Source: Gnomoniopsis sp. IMI 355080
Taxonomy: Eukaryota; Ascomycota; Sordariomycetes; Diaporthales; Gnomoniaceae
NCBI GenBank assembly: GCA_027946555.1
Contig: JAPEVC010000060.1
Span: 62,001-126,000, forward strand
Length of the DNA: 64,000 bases
Direction of reading: 5' to 3'
Made by a program: the position numbers and the translations under genes. Below the pieces are notes generated by a model. It saw only the letters and a program-made list of their open reading frames with translations. It did not search any database and was not told the DNA's origin. Shown here in pieces: positions 55,859-64,000 of this stretch (position 1 is the stretch's first letter; each line of letters begins with the position of its first letter).

Positions 55859-56665
55859 CGTGTTGTCGACTTGGATAGAAGAAATTCGGGAGGCGGATCT
55901 TCAGGAGATGGTGGCGCCACAATGATGTTGAGTTGATCGGAGAGATTATAGGGACAATTTGACAGTGATGCAAAGTTGGAGGAAGACGTGATGGAATGAA
56001 AGTAGACAAAGGCCCGTAACAAACAATCTGGACCTGTCTGCAGCTGCCTACTTACCTAGGTGCCTAGGTAGGTATGTAGGTACCTAAGGTACCTAAGTAG
56101 CTTAGGAATCAGCACGTTTCCAGTGTCACCAACTGCTACGATGCCTGGAATCCAGGCACCTGCAGCTGGAGCAGAGTGCCTGAAAGAAAAGTGATAAGGG
56201 GAGCCCACCAAAGGAAAACGATACCCTCACCGTGCCTTGCCCACATTCTTTCATACCTAACAACTTTCTGCAGAATGTTTATGAAATGACTCGTTTATTT
56301 TCATTATTCAAAATACCCAGGTGCGCTGTTTGCCTCTTGCTATTATCCCGCGATTTGAACATGTAATCCCAACGCCACTATACACTGAACAGCCCAGACA
56401 TGAGTTGAGAGTTCGTTCCTTTGTCATTCCAATTTCTCATCCCCCGTCAGAAGTTGATCGGTCTTTGAATACCTAATGTTGTCCACAACACCATTGTCCA
56501 CCGATGCAACAGAGACATACCCAACAATTACCCACCACCCCCGCCCTCATCCAAATCATTATCTTTTGTTAGATTCATGTTAATCCAACGTCGTTTTCCA
56601 CCCGAAGCAATACAAACATGAATCAGAAGTTCATTCTTCCGTCATTCTCCAATTCTCATCTCCTT
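55859..56665. other. spacer with TAGGTACC cluster and a duplicated 3' end
   Basis: 56046-56107 is a dense run of CCTAGGTA/GGTACCTA motifs. 56400-56460 resembles 56619-56680 (the 3' end of the next gene), suggesting a local duplication. No gene supported. Confidence 0.55.
56046..56107. repeat. cluster of CCTAGGTA / GGTACCTA motifs
   Basis: About 60 bases made almost entirely of overlapping ACCTAGGT, CCTAGGTAGGTA, GGTACCTAAGGTACCTAAG units, partly palindromic. The same core occurs in other spacers of this window. Confidence 0.8.
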
Positions 56666-57619
56666 TTAGTACTTGTTCGGGAGCGCGCCGATCTCGCTAG
56701 CGACCCAGTGGCCCGGTTGGCGATGGACGTAGACTCGCCGACACATGTAGGTATGACATCTGTCCCCAGTCTTGAAGTCCTTCCTGCAGACCTCGAAACC
56801 GATCTTCGGGTAGACCTTTTCGAGAAGGACTTGCGTCACACGTTCAAAGTAGTCGTACTCGTCCTCACCATTCAGTTTGGGCCACATGTTGCGGTTCTCC
56901 TCGGTGTCGATGAATCCTGGCTCCAAAACCCAGCAGACAGGGCCGGTGATGGGGCAGAAATCGGCAAGGTGCACATGGGGGACGATCCTATACAAAAGAT
57001 CCATCATAGGTGAGAGAAGTTTCTTGCCTGCAAAGGCCTCCTCTGTCACGATTTTGGATATGTAACAGAGGGTGTCAGTCTCCCGGGGACCGGCTTGTTG
57101 TTTGCTGTCAGGCCTATTTGGAGAGCCATCAACGCCGTACAGGGCCCGAACAGCCCAAACATGCTCTTTATCAGGCGCTGAGGACCTGTAGGGCTCCTGT
57201 CTGAGAGAGCAGTGGTGCCACTCCCCGAGCCATTGAGAGAGCATCCTCTTGTCGTCTGAGAACCTGAACGTTTTGCTAGGTTTTCCTGAGAAGATCGAAA
57301 AGTTCACTGTCGAGACCAATTGAGACTGCCCGGCGCCATCTACTATACCAAGGTACGTTTTGGCCTCGCAAACTAGCCTAGTCTTGAAATTCTTGTCCTG
57401 GGAAACCTGGAGTGCCATGTGCAGAGCGCTATCAACGAAACTGGGCTCCTGGTCCTTACCCTGTGTGTTGTAGCGGAACCTTGGGCCCCCCATCGCAATC
57501 ATTGGGGCTCTGCGCGTTGCGCCGGCTTCCTGATTAGAACTGGAGGGTTGAGAGGTATCGGCGACCCTGTCCTGGTAGGGTACGGACCTGGCTCCTGAGT
57601 GTGAAGAAACTTGAGCCAT
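56666..57619 (-). CDS. GNAT-like acetyltransferase-fold fungal protein
   Basis: Intronless, 317 residues, ATG at 57619 (MAQVSSHSG). The first 60 residues are polar and disordered. The rest looks like a GNAT fold: a strand with LCYISKIVTEEAFAGKKLLSPMMDLLYRI has the layout of motif A (strand, then an acyl-CoA binding loop and helix), though the loop AFAGKKLL departs from the usual Q/R-x-x-G-x-G/A. A further strand (PVCWVLEPGF) and the end KVYPKIGFEVCRKDF fit the last strands of a GNAT domain. Substrate unknown, and the weak acetyl-CoA loop leaves activity open. There is no signal peptide. Confidence 0.6.
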   Translation of the reverse strand: MAQVSSHSGARSVPYQDRVADTSQPSSSNQEAGATRRAPMIAMGGPRFRYNTQGKDQEPSFVDSALHMALQVSQDKNFKTRLVCEAKTYLGIVDGAGQSQLVSTVNFSIFSGKPSKTFRFSDDKRMLSQWLGEWHHCSLRQEPYRSSAPDKEHVWAVRALYGVDGSPNRPDSKQQAGPRETDTLCYISKIVTEEAFAGKKLLSPMMDLLYRIVPHVHLADFCPITGPVCWVLEPGFIDTEENRNMWPKLNGEDEYDYFERVTQVLLEKVYPKIGFEVCRKDFKTGDRCHTYMCRRVYVHRQPGHWVASEIGALPNKY

Positions 57620-58874
57620 GACTACCTACACCTGGTCAGATACAAAGCATACTCGGTGGTGCTAGAGGATCGGAACGGAGTTTTTGTTCGTAAAGCACCT
57701 TGGAATTTTGTGTGTTCCGTCTGTGCTGGATCTTACGTGTGGTACTTGTGGTTGTAGTCGGCGACGCCAACGATGTGATTGAGATCCAAGAGACTGACAA
57801 CGAAGTATGGTTATATGTGTATACGTGTATCGAGCTGGAGAGCGTTCAGTGAGGTATCAAGGTATGATACCTCTTCACTTTATGGTAACAGTGAAGAGAG
57901 AGTCTCATAATATCTTGAAAATTGGCGAAGTGAACGGATGAGAGATGAACAGTGGGATTTTCCAACGCGAAGGAATTGGGGACGCATATTTAGCTCCTCG
58001 CCAGATCAAGTCACGTTTTCTAGCTTTCGATATATCCCTCAGCGCGGGCTCTGGACCATAGGCTGCCCAAGGCTTCGAGTGACATGATGATGATGCTGAA
58101 ATGGCGATGGACTTGGGGGGAGGGGGGGCGCTCTGCCTAGACAGGCGCTGGACGTTTCCTAGAGGCCCCATGTTTCTAAAATGAGGCTGGGGCGCTGGCC
58201 GGAATTACTGTCAACACCAGCTTCGTCTGCTAACTAACTTGAATCTGCGCGCTTGTATACAGTAGTGAGTGTCGACTAATTTGCCACCAATTCTCCAATT
58301 ACACTCTTCTTCTGTCAAAAAGGTAGAAAGCCCTGCTCACAGTGGGCCCGATCCAAAGCGCGACTGGCAGTTTGGGTGCCGGAACATGTCGAGGTAAGTA
58401 CGCAGTTGTGCGTTGACTGTCTTCGGCGAGTCTCCCGTGCCTTCGTTGGCGTTCAATGGCACAGATTCTGTAGCTGAGGCTCAACCTTGGTGACCACCAG
58501 TAGAGGTTCTGCTAAGATGGATGAATGTCATGCATGGAGAACTCAGGTCTATAGAGATCTTAGATAGGCCCGCTTCCAATAAGTAAATGGCCTTTCGGCT
58601 GACTGCAGTGACCTCTCCTGGAAGAAAACCCTCCAATGCCACCGGCTAGATCAATGAATCGCAATAGATCCCAACAATCTGCAAGCTACGTCCATCATCG
58701 CCGTAGGTGCTCGAGGAGATCCTCGACTACCTATTACAATAAAGCACCTCACGAGGCCACATAAATTGATGCACATATCACTCCCATCCGCAGGACTGGA
58801 GTTTCTTCATGTGCAAGAATCCGGGCGCCTAAAAGCTCACCGGATGCACTACAAGGGTCAGAATGCTCTACATG

Positions 58875-59002
58875 CCTAGGTACTTGCCTTAACTGCCGGA
58901 GGGACTGGGTACCTATGTAGGTACTTAGGGACGTCTTGCGGTACCTGCGTACATAAGGCTAATGTGGTCTCAATTGTGGACAACATAGGTACCCAAGGTA
59001 TC
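58875..59002. repeat. scattered CCTAGGTAC / GGTACCTA motifs
   Basis: Includes CCTAGGTACTTG, GGTACCTATGTAGGTACTTAG, GGTACCTGCGTAC and ATAGGTACCCAAGGTA, a looser version of the cluster at 56 kb. Confidence 0.65.
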
Positions 59003-60730
59003 TTACAGTGACTTATTGAGCGCACAGGTAATTCTGGGCTTGTACAGTGTAGTGTGGAATTGTGTGTGCATCTTAGTGCGGTAGTGTCGATGGAAGACAG
59101 GCCACAGTCCGCAGGGATGCCCGGGCCTGCAACATTTTTCCAAGACGGTCGGACAAGAGACGGGGCAGGTACCGGCTACTCATATGATAGCCAAGTCACA
59201 TCTCTAGCCGCACGGCAGTTGAGGACAAATCCGAGCACGCGCGATTTGACGAGCAGGCACATGTGACCCTGGAGCCTCAGACCGGGCTTCTTCGGAGGCA
59301 CGCTCTACTGCAACACTGTGTCCGGACCGAGAACTCTACGCTTCCAATATTGCGTTCCCAGACCAAGAAATGGAAGTCCGTTTTTCGACTTGTATCGATA
59401 CTCCCGATACCCATGAGGATCCTTCTCGTAGACCGAAACCAGGAACTTGAGGTCCCAGCTCCAGGTTCGTTGGCTTGGTTCGAGCAGAGCCCTTGAAAAC
59501 AGTTTGGAATGCATGCCTCTTGAGACAGGTCTTTGTAGACGATACCATGGGTTCAATCCGTCCCATCCACGGCCAGGATTTGAGTATCCGCTTCTGTGGT
59601 TCTTACCGCAAACATATCTTTCAAGGCATGGGCGAGGGCGACTGTGATAAAATATTAGTATGCAGCTTTATTATTGATGAATAATGTTGAAGAGGTTGGG
59701 GAGTCTCAGACTATACAACCCAATTTTACGACCGACACGACGCGCATCGTGAAGGTGTGACCGCTCTCAGTTCGTGACTGAATTCCATCCTTCCAGCGTC
59801 CTGTATCGTGCAAATCCATTGCCTGGCGAGTCTCTTTCAATCCAAACCCGGACAATTGCTAGGCCCCTTCAGCGTCCCGATCTGCTCATGGTTGATGATT
59901 TTGACTAACAAGCGGTAGCTCTATTTTGTGTGGGCATTGGGCCAGGGCACCCCATAGAATATCGACTCATCCATGGCGACATCAGCGACGTGACTAGGCG
60001 CACAGGGCACATTTAGGCTCTGCGGAAGCCGCGCACGCTAAATCAGAGTGCTGTGTGCATCAAGCCAGCATCTTTTTTTGATCCAGAGTTGTTCGTCTGC
60101 TCCAATGGTGTCGAATAGGGTTGTGAGCTTCGTGTGTCATGATATTTTCTTCTTGATTAAATCATGGAATGAAGTCTTTCATCACCGTTGTCTTACGCAG
60201 AGCCTCATGCCCAAGTGCTTTTCCCCATCAAGTCTGCTAAACTTTAAATTTGGGAGGGTCTGGACTTGAATTCATTTCTTCTCTAATTTACCTAGGTACA
60301 TTTTTGACAAGGCAGCCGCATATTGGCAGCAGGATCGCCAAGAAATCACCGGGTGACAGAGGCGAACGAAAAACAGCCTATATATCTTGACCAAATTTGA
60401 AGAATCGAGTCTGATGGTGGACGAATTGCCGCTGTAAATGGGCACCGGGGCCTGCACTCTTCCATGAGTTGCGGTCGAGTCCCTCTGTAAGCATCGGGTT
60501 GCTCAGGGCGTAGAATTCCAAAAACTGCGATAGAATGTGAGGTTTAGAGTAGGAAACTCTCTCGAATTTGGGGTAGAGGCGCTTCCAGTTGCCAAGTCCC
60601 ATCAAGAAGAATCAATTGCAAGTCACTAAAGTAGTCCTTGAGGTCTCCTACTAGCAACAGCTAGCCAGGCATGTGAATGACTGCCTAAAACAAGAAGGGC
60701 GTGGTGCCACCCGTGGACATTGGCACTCTG

Positions 60731-60760
60731 GCTAGGGCTGGCTAGGGCTGGCTAGGGCGG
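60731..60760. repeat. three tandem copies of a 10-base unit
   Basis: GCTAGGGCTG twice, followed by a third copy GCTAGGGCGG. Confidence 0.85.
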
Positions 60761-60995
60761 CATGTCCGCATGTGAACTGTACAAAGGGTCCAGGACCTTA
60801 ACGCTCGCTTAACGTGGATTAGTCATCATAAATCCACCCAGCTCGATCACGCAATCGAAAGCCGAACTTTTGCTGAGTCAGTCCTCATTTTTCATGCTTC
60901 AGTATGTCTGTATTCACTCAGTGCCTACAAAAGTCTCATCTTTGACAAGCATCACTATACCACATTCCTTATTTCTAACCTCCCCGCTATCCATC

Positions 60996-62434
60996 ATGGC
61001 TGGCGCACTCGGAGCCGTCGCTAATCGCGTGTCGACAAAAGTTCTCACAAAGTCCCAACCCTTGACATCATCTTTACCTCGAACATATGCCACTGTCAGC
61101 GCAATACCGCCGAAACCGCATCACCGTGTGGTCATCGTTGGAGGAGGCACCGCTGGAATCACAGCTGCTGCTCAGCTTGCACGCACAAAAGAGTTTCAAA
61201 AGGATGAGATAGCCATCCTTGATCCTGCCAAAGACCACCACTATCAAGCCGGATGGACACTCGTTGGCTCGGGCTTGAAGCCTTTGAGTGACATGAGCCG
61301 GCCCCTGTCTAGCATCATACCAGAGAACGTCACACATTATCCCCTTCAGGTGGCCAAGTTTGACCCAGAGAACAACGAGATCAAGACGTCTGATGGCGTG
61401 GATGTTTCCTACGAGTATTTGATTGTGGCCCCTGGACTCGAGACCAACACTGCTGGTGTCAAGGGGTTGCCAGAGGCCCTGCAGGACCCTAGCAGCAACG
61501 TGAGCTCCATCTACTCCAACAAGACCGTCGAGCAGGTATGGAAAAACATCCAAGCCTTCAAGAGCGGCACTGCCATCTTCACACAGCCCGCTGGCGTGAT
61601 CAAGTGCGCCGGCGCACCTCAGAAAATCCTGTGGATGGCTCTGTCACAGTGGGAGAAGGACGGCGTGCGCAAGGAGATTCTGCCTATTTTCGCCACAGGC
61701 GGACCTGGTGAGTACTTTGCTATCCTGCAGCAGACTTCTGCCTTTTCAGCCAAACTAATACCGTCTTAGCTATGTTTGCCGTGCCAAAGTACTCCAAGGC
61801 ACTCGAGGCACTGCGCGTCCAACGCCAGGTCGAGGGCCTCTTCCAGCACAACCTGGTCGGAGTGGATGCCAAGAGCAAGGTTGCCACCTTCAAGAACCTG
61901 GCAGAGGATGGCAAGGAGGTCCAGAAGGAGTACGACTTCCTGCACGTCACTCCGCCCCAGAAGCCTTTTGAATTTGTCGCCAAGTCCCCTCTGGCCGATG
62001 CCGCCGGCTGGGTCGACGTCGACAAGACCACCACGCAACACAACAAATATCCCAACGTTTTCTCCATCGGCGACGCCTCCTCTCTCCCCAACTCCAAGAC
62101 CGCCGCTGCTATCACTTCCCAAACCCCCGTGCTCGTCGACAACCTGCTCGCCACCATCCGCGGAAACGAGCTCAAGGCCGGCTACACTGGCTATGCTTCT
62201 TGCCCCCTCCTGACCGGCCACAACGAGCTGATGCTGTGCGAGTTCAAGTACGGCGGTGTTCCCGACGAGACTTTCGCCAAGGTACCCGGTATCAACAGCC
62301 AGGATATCCCTCGCAAGGCTTTTTACCATCTCAAGAAGGATTTCTTTCCTTCTGTGTACTGGTCCAGCTACGTCAAAGGCACCTGGTTTGGGCGCAACAC
62401 ATGGTTCAAGCCTGACACTACCAAGACCTTGTAG
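60996..62434 (+). CDS. sqr: mitochondrial sulfide:quinone oxidoreductase
   Basis: Exons 60996-61707 and 61770-62434; intron 61708-61769 (GTGAGT...TTAG) joins in frame, 458 residues. The first 35 residues (MAGALGAVANRVSTKVLT...RTYATVS) are a typical mitochondrial presequence; the ATG at 60996 follows CATC and starts this sequence. FAD binding: VVIVGGGTAG (45-54) and the IGDASSLPNSKT loop (337-348). The two redox-active Cys of eukaryotic SQR are Cys204 (VIKCAGAPQK) and Cys382 (YASCPLLTGH). Further family marks: YQAGWTLVGSG, YLIVAPGLE, TGGPAMFAVPKY and the C-terminal PSVYW..YVKG.W. The enzyme oxidises sulfide at the inner mitochondrial membrane and passes electrons to ubiquinone. Confidence 0.95.
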
Positions 62435-64000
62435 AGTATATATGAACCAGGGCCATTGGATAGTTCCCAAGTGAATATAGCTCGAATCAAGCAAAACCAA
62501 CATCATGCCTGGTAACTGGAAATGTCTTCCTCTGATTTCTCAGGCTGCCGTGCGCTCGATTTCCTCACGCCCTGTTCTACTTCCTGAGTTTTCATGTTTG
62601 CAACTCTCGTTACCTTTACCCCTTGATGCACTTGTTAGGCGTTATGCCACGGACAGTATAGGTGCTCGGTCAGGTATCGCCGGCCGTCTCTGAACTGTCA
62701 GTGTTGCTTCAAGTCCTTTGCATACCACTACGGTAAAGGACCCTTCTTGCAAAAGCCTTGCCTGGGTTTCATTATGTTCGCCTCCGCCGGGTCATCTGTG
62801 GGCCCAGGGCACGTTGATTCAAAATACCATCTTCGTGCACAAAGTAGTTGTTGCATGTTATTGGTTTCCGACATTATACTTAACCGTCACCGTCGAGGTT
62901 TGCGTTGGCTTGCTATTCCTAGTGTCCCAATGATGGACGCTACTTCCACTCAACGGGTCGGGCTCCATCAAAGTTGCTTAGAAAACCCTAGGTCGGCGTC
63001 TTTAGACATACGAAGAAGAAACCCGAGCCGCTGATAGCATTCTTGATCTCTCTTGCATCTTGTGTTCCCCAAGCGACTGATTTTGGGCGCCGGGTAACAT
63101 CCTGCGCTCCATCTAATGAAGCGCCTTGGCACAGAGGCGCTGGTCAAGTGTCCCGATCTCTGTAGAGCGCAGGCTCGCCCTCTGGGACCATCTGGACTTG
63201 ACGTACGCTAATGAGTAAATTTTGATCCGCCACTCGCTTCTTCTCGACAGCGCGTACGCGAACATAGGCGCCAATGAGGCTTTGTGCATGGCAGCTTCGG
63301 CTTTAAGCTTGATACCGCCCGGTGATAAATGAGCGAGGCCTCTGCAGATGTGATTCAGTCGTTTGCCGAATCGCCATAACCACCGCGACAGCGCTTTGCT
63401 GCAAGACGTCCGCTACTCTGGTTCTTCCTGATACATACTCCACATGTCGGAAGGAAGGTGGTCGAGCTGTTGAAAGGACCACGAGGGTCGTCACAAGTAG
63501 AAACTTGGGCTTTGAGTCGTAACTTTCTAGGTGAATTGTCGTGGATCTAGTAGAAAGCTTACTTGATTGTACCCACGTCATTGAGCGATACGAGGGTGGA
63601 AATAGTCACATCAAGGCATCTTTACTCCGATTCGGACTCTGCCGCCAGATGCACACGTGGAGGGAACCAAAGTTTGTTCACTTCTCTGTGTCCATGGTAG
63701 CCCACCAGTCTGGGCTCGGCTTGCGTGTGATTCCAGAATGGCCAAATGTCATCTCAGCGTGGAAGTGTTCGCTGTAGTCTTCGGTGGCACCAAAGGTTGC
63801 GACCTCAGACGCTGCGATGAATGCTTCTGGCGCATCGATACAAAAGACGTCTTGCGATTGTGAGACTACCACTTGTCTGCGACGGCAGCACGACAATTTC
63901 CAATCCCAATTGCGGCCAAGACTGCATAGTGAGATATGTACTGCAAGGGTCGTTTATCGTCTTTTGATAATTAGCTTTTTGTACGGAATAGAGTCCATTG
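62435..64000. other. spacer to window end, no gene seen
   Basis: Short open frames on both strands lack motifs, signal peptides and clear splice partners. No tRNA or repeat recognised. Confidence 0.5.

Larger units (their letters stand above)
57620..60995. other. 3.4-kb gene-poor stretch with short repeats
   Basis: 58875-59000 carries several TAGGTACC motifs. 60731-60760 has three tandem copies of a 10-base unit. Minus-strand open pieces at 59305-59556 and 60378-60605 lack recognisable motifs and may be relics. The last 150 bases are the leader of the SQR gene. Confidence 0.5.

Noticed and set aside
59305..59556. Minus-strand open frame of 83 codons near 59.4 kb
   Set aside because: No ATG context, motif or neighbour exon found; cannot be supported as a gene.
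1..64000. CRISPR arrays, intact transposons or bacterial operons
   Set aside because: No regularly spaced repeats, transposase or reverse transcriptase motifs were seen; gene structures are eukaryotic.

Overview
The window comes from the nuclear genome of a filamentous ascomycete (Pezizomycotina). The evidence is short spliceosomal introns (about 49-90 bp) with GT-AG ends and CTRAC-type branch sites, several classes of fungus-specific protein (Pth11-like rhodopsin-domain receptor, Ppo oxylipin synthase, NACHT-type NLR, DUF2235, CVNH, UstYa-like), a cutinase with a secretion signal, and long gene-poor spacers. The species and class cannot be fixed from sequence alone. Cutinase, secreted lipase and small secreted proteins suit a plant-associated or saprotrophic life style (inference).

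Layout. 0-1.2 kb: 3' part of a Pth11-like membrane receptor gene. 1.2-6.6 kb: gene-poor. 6.8-17.6 kb: secreted cutinase, a single-pass membrane protein of UstYa-like appearance, an APC amino-acid permease (first splice junction problematic), an FAD-linked aldonolactone-type oxidase, and a Gly/Ser/Ala-rich secreted protein. 19.2-23.2 kb: a DUF2278 (YukJ-like) protein and a disordered Ser/Pro/Gln-rich protein. 24.2-25.2 kb: decayed WD40 gene resembling Rad28/CSA. 26.4-40.5 kb: the most interesting block, with a Ppo-type fatty-acid dioxygenase (minus), a DUF2235/Tle1-like alpha/beta hydrolase (plus), a tiny Mrx7-like gene (minus), and a 1318-residue lipase-NACHT NLR-like protein (plus). 41.5-46.3 kb: a mitochondrial Mtf1/KsgA-type protein and a DHA2-type MFS exporter. 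46.9-51 kb: a secreted cyanovirin-N homology protein, a tRNA-Ala(AGC), and a secreted class 3 lipase. 51-54.4 kb: gene-free, with one large palindrome. 54.5-57.6 kb: a BTB/POZ protein and a GNAT-like protein. 61.0-62.4 kb: mitochondrial sulfide:quinone oxidoreductase. The rest to 64 kb shows no gene I can support.

How the genes relate. Most neighbours look functionally independent. Three adjacent genes in 26-40 kb link lipid chemistry and self/non-self surveillance: an oxylipin-forming dioxygenase whose P450-like half has lost its heme thiolate Cys (as in PpoC), a Tle1-like hydrolase, and an NLR-like protein that carries a DUF676-type lipase at its N-terminus and a P-loop lacking its Lys. Whether they act together is inference only. 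Exon boundaries were derived by hand from GT/AG sites, reading-frame continuity and family motifs; transcript data were not available.
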